Source: Pelomonas caseinilytica (GTDB lineage: Bacteria; Pseudomonadota; Gammaproteobacteria; Burkholderiales; Burkholderiaceae_C). From it: DNA of 64,000 bases. The stretch covers positions 124,001 to 188,000 of the forward strand of contig NZ_JAJTWT010000004.1 of the NCBI RefSeq assembly GCF_021353235.1, in the 5' to 3' direction. Of the stretch, positions 1 through 9,316 are shown one piece after another. Position numbers and translations under genes: made by a program. The number at the start of each line of letters is the position of its first letter. Position 1 is the stretch's first letter. The notes below the pieces were generated by a model. That model was not told the DNA's origin and searched no databases. It saw nothing but the letters and a program-made list of their open reading frames with translations.

Positions 1-481
1 GGCCATAGGTCGTCTCGTTGCGCTCGTCGATCATGGCCGCCAGCGAGGTGCTCTTGCCCGAGCCCGTCGCGCCCACCACGATGACCAGGCCGCGCTTGTG
101 CTGCACCACCTCGCGCAGCACCGGCGGCAGGTCCAGCGAGGTGATGGTGGGCAGCGTGGACGGGATGGTCCGCAGCACCAGGCCGACCTGGCCCTGTTGC
201 AGGAAGGCGTTGACGCGGAAGCGCCCGATGCCGTGTGGCGAGATCGCGAAGTTGCACTCCTTGGTGCGCTCGAACTCCGCGGCCTGCTTGTCGTTCATGA
301 TCGACCGCGCCAGCTGCAGCGTGTGCTGGCCGGTCAGCGGCTGGGGCGACACCTTGGTGAGCTTGCCGTCCACCTTGATGGCGGGCGGGAACTCGGCCGT
401 CAGGAAGAGGTCCGAGCCCTTGCGCGACAGCATCAGCCGCAGCAGGTCGTTGATGAACTTGGAGGCCTGGTCGCGTTCCAT
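1..481 (-). CDS. pilU: PilU, type IV pilus retraction ATPase paralogue (partial, runs off the left edge)
   Basis: PilT-dependent hexameric ATPase at the cytoplasmic base of the type IV pilus that assists pilus retraction. The visible 160 residues begin at the ATG at 481 (MERDQASKFI) and include the N-terminal PAS-like region with the KGSDLFL motif and the Walker A loop GATGSGKST, reached shortly before the window edge. Walker B and the C-terminal half lie outside. It sits about 110 bp downstream of pilT on the same strand, the usual pilT-pilU order in beta- and gammaproteobacteria. PilU rather than a second PilT is inferred from this order and from the start MERDQASKFI, unlike the MDITQLL start of PilT. 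Confidence 0.93.
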   Translation of the reverse strand, partial: MERDQASKFINDLLRLMLSRKGSDLFLTAEFPPAIKVDGKLTKVSPQPLTGQHTLQLARSIMNDKQAAEFERTKECNFAISPHGIGRFRVNAFLQQGQVGLVLRTIPSTLPTITSLDLPPVLREVVQHKRGLVIVVGATGSGKSTSLAAMIDERNETTYG

Positions 482-499
482 GGTGGATTCCTAGGAAAT

Positions 500-573
500 G
501 CAACCACAGAGGCACGGAGGCACAGAGATGACAGCCATGAATCCTCTCTGTGTCTCCGTGCCTCTGTGGTTGC
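500..573. repeat. 28-bp inverted repeat (27/28 match) between pilT and pilU
   Basis: Left arm 500-527 and right arm 546-573 are reverse complements apart from one position, around an 18-nt loop. The arms carry the CACAGAGGCAC-type purine-rich motif, which contrasts sharply with the GC-rich coding DNA around it. Six T residues follow at 574-579 on the plus strand, but no gene on that strand ends here, and on the minus strand (the pilT direction) no U-tract follows the hairpin. I therefore read it as a dispersed palindromic repeat, or an mRNA-stabilising hairpin within the pilTU transcript, rather than a simple terminator. Confidence 0.85.
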
Positions 574-589
574 TTTTTTATCGAGTCGG

Positions 590-1633
<1,044 letters not shown>

Positions 1634-1661
1634 GGTGTGCAGATAAAGAGCTCGGCTGATT

Positions 1662-2339
1662 ATGGCGATCTCCGATTCCCTCCAAGCCACCAAAAATCGC
1701 ATTGATGCGGCATGTGCCGCAGCCGGCCGTCCACCCGGGGCGGTCCGCCTGCTCGTCGTCAGCAAGACCTTTCCGGCGGCCGCCGTGCGCCAGGCCTTCG
1801 AGGCCGGGGCCCGCGCCTTCGGCGAAAACTACGTGCAGGAGGGCCTGGCCAAGGTCGCCGAGCTGATCGACCTGCGCGGCCAGCTCGAATGGCACCTGAT
1901 CGGCCCGCTGCAGTCCAACAAGACCCGGCCGGTGGCCGAACACTTCGACTGGGTGCACAGCGTGGACCGGCTCAAGGTCGCCCAGCGCCTGGCCGAGCAG
2001 CGCCCGCCCGAGCTGCCACCGCTCAACGTCTGCCTGCAGGTCAATATCAGCGGCGAGGCCAGCAAGAGCGGCCTGGCGCCCGCCGACGTGGCCGCGCTGG
2101 CCCGGCAGGTCGCCGGCCTGCCGCGGCTGAGGCTGCGCGGGCTGATGGCCGTGCCCGAGCCCGGCCCCGGTGCCCTGGCCCAGCACCAGGCCATGGCCGC
2201 CCTGTTCGCCGCGCTGCAGGACGAGGGCCTGGACCTGGACACGCTGTCGCTCGGCATGAGCGCCGACCTGGAAGACGCCATCCGGGCCGGCTCCACCATG
2301 GTGCGCGTCGGCAGCGCCATCTTCGGGGTCCGCACGTGA
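1662..2339 (+). CDS. yggS: YggS/PLPBP family pyridoxal phosphate homeostasis protein
   Basis: Single-domain fold-type III PLP-binding protein of 225 residues that binds pyridoxal 5'-phosphate without known enzymatic turnover and buffers the B6 vitamer pool. The PLP lysine is Lys35 in the LLVVSK motif. Family motifs GENYVQE, WHLIGPLQSNK, MSADLEDAI and VRVGSAIFG are all present in order. It is divergent from pilT, with a 28-bp gap between the start codons. This neighbourhood (pilT-yggS) is widely conserved in proteobacteria. The stop codon overlaps the GTG start of the following cytochrome gene (GTGA). Confidence 0.96.
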   Translation: MAISDSLQATKNRIDAACAAAGRPPGAVRLLVVSKTFPAAAVRQAFEAGARAFGENYVQEGLAKVAELIDLRGQLEWHLIGPLQSNKTRPVAEHFDWVHSVDRLKVAQRLAEQRPPELPPLNVCLQVNISGEASKSGLAPADVAALARQVAGLPRLRLRGLMAVPEPGPGALAQHQAMAALFAALQDEGLDLDTLSLGMSADLEDAIRAGSTMVRVGSAIFGVRT

Positions 2340-3013
2340 AGCCGGCCTGGCTGCTGGCTCTGGCGGCGCTGTCCGTGAACGCGCAACCCGTCCCCGACAC
2401 CCTGGCCCAGCGCGCCCTGGCCTGCACCGGCTGCCACGGCAAGGAAGGCCGCGCCGCGCCCGACGGCTACTACCCCCGGCTGGCCGGCAAGCCGGCGGGC
2501 TATCTCTACAACCAGTTGCTGAACTTCCGCGACGGCCGGCGCGACTACGGCCTGATGAGCGAGCTGATCTCGCCGCTGTCCGACGACTACCTCAAGGAAC
2601 TGGCCGGCCATTTCGCCTCGCTGGACCTGCCCTACCCCCCGCCCCAGCCCGCCACGCTGCCGGCGCCCGAGCTTGCCCGGGCCGAACAGCTGGTACGCCA
2701 GGGCGACGCCACCCGGCGCCTGCCGGCCTGCACCGCCTGCCACGGCGAGCGCCTGACCGGCACGCAGCCGGTGGTGCCGGGCCTGCTCGGCCTGTCGCGC
2801 GACTACCTCAACGGCCAGCTCGGCGCCTGGCGCAGCGGCCAGCGGCGCGCCCAGGAGCCCGACTGCATGGCCCAGGTCGCCAAGGCGCTGACGGAGGCGG
2901 ACATCAACGCCATCACCCAATACCTCGCCAGCCGGCCCATGGCGGCCGACAGCCATCCCGCCGCCGCCCTGGCCGCGCCCGCACCGCTGCGCTGCGGGGG
3001 GCTGGCGCCGTGA
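2336..3013 (+). CDS. Diheme c-type cytochrome (c4/c553-like), periplasmic
   Basis: Exported electron carrier of 225 residues with two covalent heme sites, CTGCH at 30-34 and CTACH at 132-136, in two homologous halves each with the GY/YL..Q...R.G pattern typical of cytochrome c4-like proteins. A short hydrophobic signal peptide (residues 2-16) precedes the mature domain. The start is the GTG at 2336, which overlaps the yggS stop by four bases (GTGA); no ATG with a ribosome-binding site fits. Its own stop overlaps the next GTG start in the same way. The three genes therefore look translationally coupled. Redox partners are not visible here. Confidence 0.88.
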   Translation: MKPAWLLALAALSVNAQPVPDTLAQRALACTGCHGKEGRAAPDGYYPRLAGKPAGYLYNQLLNFRDGRRDYGLMSELISPLSDDYLKELAGHFASLDLPYPPPQPATLPAPELARAEQLVRQGDATRRLPACTACHGERLTGTQPVVPGLLGLSRDYLNGQLGAWRSGQRRAQEPDCMAQVAKALTEADINAITQYLASRPMAADSHPAAALAAPAPLRCGGLAP

Positions 3014-4290
3014 GGCGGCTGCTCATCGGCCTGGTGCTGCTGGCCGCGCTCGCCGTGGCGGCAGGCTTCGCCCTGCTGGCCTGGCAGCGCCACCTCGGCG
3101 ACGACACGCCCCGGTCGACCACCTCGGCCGACGCCCGGCGCGGCGCCTACCTCGCCGCGGTCGGCAACTGCGCCGGCTGCCACACGGCCCGGGGCGGCGC
3201 GCGCCTGGCCGGCGGGCGGCCCATTCCCACGCCCTTCGGCACCGTCTTCTCGCCCAACCTGACGCCCGACGCCACCGGCCTGGCTGGCTGGAGCGCCAAC
3301 GACTTCTGGCGGGCCCTGCACCTGGGCATCTCCCGCGACGGCCGGCTGCTGGTGCCGGCCCACCCCATCACCAACACCACCCTCGTCAGCCGCGAGGATG
3401 CCGACGCCCTGCACGCCTGGTTGCAGGCACAGCCCGCCATGGCCGCGCCGCGCCGCGCCCACGAGCTGCGCTGGCCCTACGGCACGCAACTGGCCCAGGC
3501 CGCCTGGCGGGCGCTGTACTTCCGGCCCGGCACCTTCCGACCCGACCCCGCCCGCGGCGACGCCTGGAACCGCGGCGCCTACCTCAGCCAGGGCCTGGCG
3601 CACTGCAGCGCCTGCCACGCGGGCCGCGACGCCCTGGGCGGCGACGCCGGCGCGGCGGACTTCCGCGGCGGCCGGCTCGCCGGCCTCGGCTGGGTGGCCC
3701 CGTCACTGCACGACCCGGCCGAGGCCGGCGTGCAGCGCTGGCCGGCCGAAGCGCTGATGCGCTGGCTGCGCGACGGCCACGCGGACGGCCATGCCGCGCT
3801 CGGCCCCATGGCCGAGGTCGTGCTCGGCAGCACCTCGGCCCTGAACGACGCCGACCTCGCCGCCATGGCGACCTACCTGCACGCCCTGCCCGAGCAGGCG
3901 GTCCCGCGCGCCGAGCCCACCGAGCCCGACCTGCGCCGCCGCGAGCAAGGCGCCGCCCTCTACCGCGACCATTGCGCCGCCTGCCATGGCGAGCGCGGCG
4001 AAGGCCGGCGCGACGCCTCCGGCGCCCTCGCCTACCCGCCGCTGGCCGGCAGCCGCATCGTCACGCAGGCCAGCGCGGCCAACCTGATCCGCGTCATCGA
4101 GCGCGGCGGCTTCGGCCCCGCCACGCCGGGGCATCCGCGGCCCTACGGCATGCCGCCCTTCGCGGGCGTCCTCGGGGCTGAAGAGCTGGCCGCCCTGGCC
4201 AGCCACCTGCGCCAATCCTTCGGCCACCAGGCCGGCGACGTCGACGCCGTCGAGGTGGTGCGACTGCGCACTGCCGCCACCGTGCATTGA
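3010..4290 (+). CDS. Membrane-anchored triheme cytochrome c (dehydrogenase cytochrome-subunit-like)
   Basis: Product of 426 residues with an N-terminal membrane anchor (about 3-24) and three CXXCH heme sites: CAGCH at 54-58, CSACH near 199-203 and CAACH near 322-326. This three-domain layout is that of the cytochrome subunits of membrane-bound alcohol, gluconate or aldehyde dehydrogenases, which pass electrons to ubiquinone or a terminal oxidase. No flavin, PQQ or molybdenum dehydrogenase subunit is adjacent, so the electron donor is unknown; the diheme cytochrome upstream may be its partner. The start GTG at 3010 overlaps the preceding stop (GTGA). An FNR-type palindrome begins over the stop codon. 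Confidence 0.85.
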   Translation: MRRLLIGLVLLAALAVAAGFALLAWQRHLGDDTPRSTTSADARRGAYLAAVGNCAGCHTARGGARLAGGRPIPTPFGTVFSPNLTPDATGLAGWSANDFWRALHLGISRDGRLLVPAHPITNTTLVSREDADALHAWLQAQPAMAAPRRAHELRWPYGTQLAQAAWRALYFRPGTFRPDPARGDAWNRGAYLSQGLAHCSACHAGRDALGGDAGAADFRGGRLAGLGWVAPSLHDPAEAGVQRWPAEALMRWLRDGHADGHAALGPMAEVVLGSTSALNDADLAAMATYLHALPEQAVPRAEPTEPDLRRREQGAALYRDHCAACHGERGEGRRDASGALAYPPLAGSRIVTQASAANLIRVIERGGFGPATPGHPRPYGMPPFAGVLGAEELAALASHLRQSFGHQAGDVDAVEVVRLRTAATVH

Positions 4291-4300
4291 CCGCGATCAA
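4287..4300. promoter_or_regulatory. FNR/DNR-type palindrome upstream of the chemoreceptor gene
   Basis: TTGACCGCGATCAA matches the TTGAT-N4-ATCAA consensus at nine of ten half-site positions. It overlaps the stop codon of the triheme cytochrome. If placed at -41.5 it would give a transcript start near 4335, about 160 nt before the chemoreceptor ATG at 4499. The 208-bp gap 4291-4498 holds no other gene I can see. Function is inference; one palindrome alone could be chance, but at least five better-placed copies occur in the 38-48 kb NO island. Confidence 0.4.
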
Positions 4301-4498
4301 ACCGCGGCAGGGGCGACGTGAACGTTTTCACGGGGGCCTGCCGCAGGCGAGAAGCAAATGGTCACAGGTCGGGACACACTGCGCGGCGGCCGTCGGGTAG
4401 GCCGAAAAACCAGGGCCGCAAGGCCTGAAGTCATCGTTGGTTAGAGCGCGGCATCCGGCCGCCGACACCCGGGATCACCGGACAAGGACCTCATTGCA

Positions 4499-6046
4499 AT
4501 GAACTTCCTGACGCAACTGCGCATTGGCCAGCGCCTCGCCGTGAGCTTCGGCCTGCTGATCGTGCTGCTGGTCGCCATCGGCGTCTTCGGCGCGACCAAT
4601 GCCAACCGGCTGGCCAAGGACCTGGACCGCACCGCCAACTCCAGCCTGGTCAAGATCGCCGCCGCCAACGGCCTGGAGAGCCAGGTCAACATCATCTCGC
4701 GCGCCGTGCGCGACCTGCTGCTGCTGGACACGGCCGGCGCCATCAAGAAGCAGAAGGCCGCCATCGCCGGCGCGATCGACGAGGCCGAGAAGCAGCTCAA
4801 GAGCCTGGAAGACGCCGCCGCCGAGGGCAGCGAGAAGACGGTCGCGGGCGAGGTCCGCGAGCGCAAGACCAAGTTCCTGGCCGCCCTCGAGAAGTTCCAG
4901 AAGATCCAGGCCGACGGCACGCCCGACGAGGCCCGCGAGAGCCTGATCACCGACCTGCGCCCGGCCCAGGCCGCGCTGCAGGAAGGCATCAAGAAGCTGG
5001 TCGACATGCAGTTCGACAGCGGCAAGGAGCTGGCCACCAAGGGCGGCGAGCTGGCCCGCTCCTCGGTGATGCTGACCGTCGTGCTGGTCGCCGTCGCGGT
5101 GGCCCTGGGCATCGGCGGCTTCCTGGTCATCTCGCGCTCCATCGTCGGGCCGGCCCGCAAGGCCCAGGCCGCTGCCGAGGCCATCCGCGCGGGCGACCTC
5201 ACGCAGGACATCCAGGTCGAGGGCCGCGACGAGCTCAGCCAGATGCTGCAGGCCATGAAGGACATGCAGGCCGCCCTCTCCGGCGTCGTGCGCGACGTGT
5301 CCACCGCCGCCAGCGAGGTCGCCTCCAACTCCGGCTCCATCGCCGACAGCAACACCAACCTGGCCGAGCGCACCACGCGCTCCGCCGCCAGCCTGCAGAA
5401 CACCGCCGCCTCGGTGGAGCAGATCGCCTCCACGCTCAAGGGCGCCAGCGAGCTGACCCGCCGCGCCGCCGGCATCGCCGTGACGGCCCGCCAGTCGGCC
5501 AGCAACGGCGGCGCCGTGGTCTCCAAGGTCGTCGAGACCATGGAGGAGATCAGCGCCAGCTCCAAGAAGATCGGCGACATCATCGGCGTCATCGACGGCA
5601 TCGCCTTCCAGACCAACATCCTGGCCCTGAACGCCGCGGTGGAAGCCGCGCGGGCCGGCGAGCATGGCCGCGGCTTCGCCGTGGTGGCCGCCGAGGTGCG
5701 GGCCCTGGCCCAGCGCTCGGCCGGCGCCGCCAAGGAGATCAAGGTGCTGATCCAGGAATCGACCGTCAAGGTCGAGAACGGCACCACCCTCGTCAACAAC
5801 GCCGGCGTGACCATCCGCAGCGTCGTCGACGAGGTCAACAACATGGGCCAGCTGATCGAGGAGATTTCGCACTCGGCGCAGGAGCAGGCCTCCGGCGTCG
5901 GCGTCGTCAACGGCGCCATGAACGAACTCGACAAGGCCACCCAGCAGAACACCAGCCTGGTGGGCGAACTCAGCCGCTCGGCCGACGCCCTGCGCGACAG
6001 CTCGACCCGGCTGATCGAAGCCGTCGGCTTCTTCCGCGCGGCCTGA
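4499..6046 (+). CDS. Methyl-accepting chemotaxis protein (Tsr-like topology)
   Basis: Transmembrane chemoreceptor of 515 residues. It has TM1 at about 11-31, a periplasmic four-helix-bundle-like sensor (32-188), TM2 near 190-213, a HAMP domain (about 213-266) and a long cytoplasmic signalling coiled coil. The highly conserved hairpin tip that contacts CheA/CheW lies at about 359-415 ([20 protein letters not shown]). There is no C-terminal CheR-tethering pentapeptide. No che genes adjoin it; the only other chemotaxis gene in the window is cheZ at 16.4-17.0 kb. The ligand is unknown. Confidence 0.95.
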   Translation: MNFLTQLRIGQRLAVSFGLLIVLLVAIGVFGATNANRLAKDLDRTANSSLVKIAAANGLESQVNIISRAVRDLLLLDTAGAIKKQKAAIAGAIDEAEKQLKSLEDAAAEGSEKTVAGEVRERKTKFLAALEKFQKIQADGTPDEARESLITDLRPAQAALQEGIKKLVDMQFDSGKELATKGGELARSSVMLTVVLVAVAVALGIGGFLVISRSIVGPARKAQAAAEAIRAGDLTQDIQVEGRDELSQMLQAMKDMQAALSGVVRDVSTAASEVASNSGSIADSNTNLAERTTRSAASLQNTAASVEQIASTLKGASELTRRAAGIAVTARQSASNGGAVVSKVVETMEEISASSKKIGDIIGVIDGIAFQTNILALNAAVEAARAGEHGRGFAVVAAEVRALAQRSAGAAKEIKVLIQESTVKVENGTTLVNNAGVTIRSVVDEVNNMGQLIEEISHSAQEQASGVGVVNGAMNELDKATQQNTSLVGELSRSADALRDSSTRLIEAVGFFRAA

Positions 6047-6075
6047 ACCCCTTTTCCCACTTGCAAAGGTTCGCC

Positions 6076-6393
6076 ATGTCCTTACTGCGTTCCGCCACCG
6101 TCCTGGCCGCCAGCCTGATGCTGGCCCTCGCCGCCCACGCCACCCCCAAGGTGGTCAAGAAGGTACCGCCGGACTTCCCGCGCGAGGCTGCCCAGAAGGG
6201 CATCTCCACCGGCGTCGTCAAGGCCAAGCTGACCATCGAGGCCGACGGCAAGGTGAGCGACGTCGAGATCGTCGAAGCCGAACCCAAGCGCGTCTTCGAC
6301 CGCGCCGTGAAGTCGGCCCTGATGGAGTGGAAGTTCGAGCCGGGCGAAAAGGCCACCCACGAAGTCAAGCTCGTCTTCAAGAACGAAGACTGA
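6076..6393 (+). CDS. Small periplasmic TonB C-terminal domain protein
   Basis: Exported protein of 105 residues: a signal peptide ending near the Ala-His-Ala segment, followed almost immediately by a TonB-C domain (PPDFPREAAQKGISTGVV, FDRAVKSALMEWKFEPG). Full-length TonB would have a cytoplasmic anchor, a proline-rich spacer and roughly 220-280 residues, so this is a stand-alone periplasmic TonB-C domain and cannot by itself couple to ExbBD. The ATG at 6076 is preferred over an in-frame TTG at 6061 because an AAAGG ribosome-binding site lies at 6065-6069. It follows the chemoreceptor by 29 bp and may be co-transcribed. A GC-rich 8-bp hairpin (6420-6440), inside the convergent gene, may help end its transcript. 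Confidence 0.8.
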   Translation: MSLLRSATVLAASLMLALAAHATPKVVKKVPPDFPREAAQKGISTGVVKAKLTIEADGKVSDVEIVEAEPKRVFDRAVKSALMEWKFEPGEKATHEVKLVFKNED

Positions 6394-6399
6394 GGACTA

Positions 6400-6795
6400 T
6401 CAACGGGCGGTCGCCACCTCGCCCGGCTTCGCGCCGGGCGGCCAGAGCTTGATCCCGCCCACCACCAGCACCAAGGCGAGAACGGCGCCGCCGGCCGCGA
6501 GGCCCAGGCGCCGTTTTCTTTGCGCCCGCCGCACCCGGGCGCGGCCCACGCCGGTCGCCTCGCGCAACGCGGGGCTGAAGGGCGCCGCCTTCAGCCGCTT
6601 CAGGTTGACCGCCTGCTTGCGGCCGTCACGCGCCGTCACAATTTCGAAACTGAGGGGCTCGTCCAGCCGCGGGCCCTCGCCGTCGGTGGGAAAGGCCGCG
6701 AGGCCGACGAAGACCTCCTCGCCGCCTCCGCGCGGCCGGATGGCCCCGTAGCCGGCGTCCTGGTTCCACGCGCTCAGCACTCCTTCGAATCGCAT
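6400..6795 (-). CDS. Cold-shock-domain protein with C-terminal membrane helix
   Basis: Protein of 131 residues whose first ~65 residues are an OB-fold cold-shock domain. The RNP1-like GYGAIRPRG and RNP2-like EEVFVGLAAF motifs replace the canonical GFGFI and VFVH, so some nucleic-acid-stacking aromatics are missing. A basic linker leads to a single hydrophobic helix near 105-123 (AAGGAVLALVLVVGGIKLW), then a short tail. Such CSD-plus-membrane proteins are found in betaproteobacteria and would place an RNA-binding domain at the inner membrane; function is not established. It is convergent with the TonB-C gene, six bases apart. Confidence 0.78.
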   Translation of the reverse strand: MRFEGVLSAWNQDAGYGAIRPRGGGEEVFVGLAAFPTDGEGPRLDEPLSFEIVTARDGRKQAVNLKRLKAAPFSPALREATGVGRARVRRAQRKRRLGLAAGGAVLALVLVVGGIKLWPPGAKPGEVATAR

Positions 6796-6901
6796 ACCGC
6801 CCCTCACGCAATCCTGAAATCTTGGGGGAGGCCGCCTTGGCCGCCGAAACGGGATGTAAGCCCGACAATGCCCCCTTTGCAAGCCCCCAATCTCGCAGCG
6901 C

Positions 6902-7855
6902 ATGCCCATCCATTGGTTTCCCGGCCACATGAACGCCACCCGCCAGGCGATCAAGGATCGCGTCAAGGCGGGTCTGGACGTGGTCATCGAGCTGCTCGAC
7001 GCGCGCCTGCCCGGCTCCAGCAGCAACCCGCTGCTGGCCGCGCTGACGACCGGCCGGCCTTCGCTCAAGGTGCTCAACAAGCAGGACCTCGCCGACCCCG
7101 CCATGACGGCCCGCTGGCTGGAGCACTACGACGCCCAGGCCCACACCCGCGCCATCGCCCTGGACGCCGGCGAGAAGGCGCCCGCCCGCGCCCTCGTCAA
7201 GGCCTGCCGCGAACTCGCGCCCCACCGCGGCGGACTGGACAAGCCCATGCGCGTGCTGATCTGCGGCATCCCCAACGTGGGCAAGAGCACCCTGATCAAC
7301 ACCCTGGTCGGCCGCCGCGCCGCCAAGACGGGGGACGAGCCCGGCATCACCAAGGTCGAGCAGAAGATCGTGCTGGAAGACGGCTTCTACCTCTTCGACA
7401 CCCCCGGCATGCTGTGGCCGCGCATCTCGGTCACGCAAAGCGGCTACCACCTGGCCGCCAGCGGCGCCATCGGCCGCAATGCCTTCGACGAGGAGGAGGT
7501 GGCGCTGGAGCTGATCGCCGTGCTGCGCCGCCACTACCCCGAACGGCTGAAGGAGCGCTTCGGCCTGGCGGAGCTCGGCACCGACGACGCCGTGCTTGAG
7601 GCCATCGGCCTCAAGCGCGGCGCCAAGGTGCGCGGCGGCGGCGTGCAGATGCACAAGGCCGCCGAAGCCCTGCTGGCCGACTTCCGCCAGGGGCTGCTCG
7701 GCCGCATCACGCTGGAGACGCCCGAGGAGATGACGGCCTGGCGCCAGGCCGCCGCCGAGGAGGAGGCCCGCGAGGCCGCCGAGCGCGAAGCCGAGAGAGC
7801 CGCCGACAAGGAGCGCCGCAGCGGGCGCCGGGCGGCCTCCAGCGGAGACGCGTGA
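6902..7855 (+). CDS. ylqF: Ribosome biogenesis GTPase RbgA/YlqF
   Basis: Circularly permuted GTPase of 317 residues that acts late in 50S subunit assembly. The motif order is diagnostic: the G4 motif NKQD at 59-62 comes before G1 GIPNVGKST near 122-130, a G2 threonine in the GDEPGITK region, and G3 DTPG near 166-169. The N-terminal WFPGHM signature is present. The C-terminal region ends in a charged Glu/Ala/Arg-rich tail. It is divergent from the cold-shock/membrane gene across a 106-bp gap that presumably holds both promoters. Confidence 0.95.
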   Translation: MPIHWFPGHMNATRQAIKDRVKAGLDVVIELLDARLPGSSSNPLLAALTTGRPSLKVLNKQDLADPAMTARWLEHYDAQAHTRAIALDAGEKAPARALVKACRELAPHRGGLDKPMRVLICGIPNVGKSTLINTLVGRRAAKTGDEPGITKVEQKIVLEDGFYLFDTPGMLWPRISVTQSGYHLAASGAIGRNAFDEEEVALELIAVLRRHYPERLKERFGLAELGTDDAVLEAIGLKRGAKVRGGGVQMHKAAEALLADFRQGLLGRITLETPEEMTAWRQAAAEEEAREAAEREAERAADKERRSGRRAASSGDA

Positions 7856-7921
7856 TTCCCCGGCTGTGAGCCGGCGCGGGGCGCGCCTATGCTGGCCCGA
7901 CCGCCACTGCGCCCCCGTCCC

Positions 7922-9316
7922 ATGAGCCGACTCTCCCTGCTTGACCTCGCCTTCTTCATCGCCGAGAACGAGGCCAGCCCCAAGCACGTCGCCGGCCTGC
8001 ACATCCACCGCCTGCCCAAGGGCGCCGGCCCGCGGTTCGCGCGAGAGCTCTACGACGAGTTCCTGACCCACACCGAGGTGCAGCCGCCCTTCGATCAGGT
8101 CATCCGCTTCCTGTCGGCCGGCCTGATGCCGAGCTGGGAGCGCGCCGAGTCGGTGGACCTGGCACAGCACGTCTTCTTCCACACCCTCAAGCGCGGCGCC
8201 AACGACCGCGAGGCCCTGTACGCCCTGGCCGCCCGGCTGCACGAACCCATGCTCGACCGCAGCCGGCCGCTGTGGGAGGTCCACGTCATCGCCGGCCTCT
8301 GGGACCGCCAGTTCGCCATCTACTACAAGATGCACCACGCGGTGGCCGACGGCATCACCATGGCGCGCTGGGGCGTGGAGTCGCTGCGCACCACGCCCGA
8401 CGACCTCGCCGTGACCCCGGTCTGGACGCTGGACCACAGCCGCCACGCCGCTGCGCGTGGCCGCAAGAAGCGGCTGGATCAGGCCGTGGCCGGCACCGTC
8501 TGGAAGCAGCTCACCGCCAACAGCCAGCGCGCCGTCGGCATCGGGCGGCTCACCGCCATGCTGGCGCTGGAAGCCGTCAAGCTCACCAAGAACGCCATCG
8601 CCCTGCCCTTCATGGCCAGCGGCGACACGCCCTTCACCGGCAATGCCACGCCCGGCCGCCAGTTCGCCACGGCTGCGGTGCCCATGGCCCGCATCGACGC
8701 CATCCGCAAGGTCGCCCGCGCCACGCTCAACCACGTGGCCCTCACCTGCCTGGACGGTGCCATGCACCGCTACCTGGCCGACGAAGGCATCGCGCTGGAC
8801 CGGCCCATCACCATCCAGATGCCCGTCAATCTGCGCCGCGAAGGCGAGAAAGGCGCGGGCAACAAGATCGGCATCATCCTCGTCGACCTGTCCCCGCCCA
8901 CCGACGACGCCTACGTGCGGCTGCGCAACGTCGGCTACTCGCTGCGCAACGTCAGGTCCATGATCGACTCCGTCGCCCCCGAGGCGGTCGAGACCTACAC
9001 CATCCTCACCGGCCTGCTCGGCCAGATCGCCGGCATGCTCAACCTGGCCGACAAGGTCACACCGCTGGGCAACACCCTCGTCTCCAACGTGCCGGGGCCT
9101 TCGCACACCCTCTACCTCAAGGGCGCCGAGCTGCGCGAGATGCATCCGCTGTCCACCATGCCCGCGACCCACCTGATGAACATCACCCTCTTCAGCTACG
9201 CCGGCACCCTCTACTTCGGCCTCATCGCGACCGACGCCCTGCCCAACCTCGGCCGGCTCGCGGGCTACGTCGAGGAAGAGATCGCCGCCCTGGAAGCCGC
9301 CGTGGGGATTGCCTGA
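7922..9316 (+). CDS. Wax ester synthase / diacylglycerol acyltransferase (WS/DGAT) family
   Basis: Bifunctional-type O-acyltransferase of 464 residues that transfers an acyl group from acyl-CoA to a fatty alcohol or diacylglycerol, making storage wax esters or triacylglycerol at the membrane face. The catalytic HHxxxDG motif is intact as HHAVADG at 138-144. Other family features visible are [22 protein letters not shown] (condensation-like fold), the GNKIG turn and the C-terminal NVPGP motif. The ATG at 7922 ([12 protein letters not shown]) is chosen because WS/DGAT proteins begin there; an upstream in-frame ATG at 7889 would add an atypical proline-rich leader. The stop overlaps the thiolase start (TGATG), indicating coupling. 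Confidence 0.93.
   Translation: MSRLSLLDLAFFIAENEASPKHVAGLHIHRLPKGAGPRFARELYDEFLTHTEVQPPFDQVIRFLSAGLMPSWERAESVDLAQHVFFHTLKRGANDREALYALAARLHEPMLDRSRPLWEVHVIAGLWDRQFAIYYKMHHAVADGITMARWGVESLRTTPDDLAVTPVWTLDHSRHAAARGRKKRLDQAVAGTVWKQLTANSQRAVGIGRLTAMLALEAVKLTKNAIALPFMASGDTPFTGNATPGRQFATAAVPMARIDAIRKVARATLNHVALTCLDGAMHRYLADEGIALDRPITIQMPVNLRREGEKGAGNKIGIILVDLSPPTDDAYVRLRNVGYSLRNVRSMIDSVAPEAVETYTILTGLLGQIAGMLNLADKVTPLGNTLVSNVPGPSHTLYLKGAELREMHPLSTMPATHLMNITLFSYAGTLYFGLIATDALPNLGRLAGYVEEEIAALEAAVGIA

Noticed and set aside
574-579. T-run after the 28-bp inverted repeat, resembling an intrinsic terminator
   Set aside because: It would terminate plus-strand transcription, but the flanking genes are both on the minus strand, where no U-tract follows the hairpin.
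7860-7874. CCGGCT-GTG-AGCCGG hairpin after rbgA as a terminator
   Set aside because: Only a 6-bp stem with a 3-nt loop and no U-tract; common by chance at this GC content.
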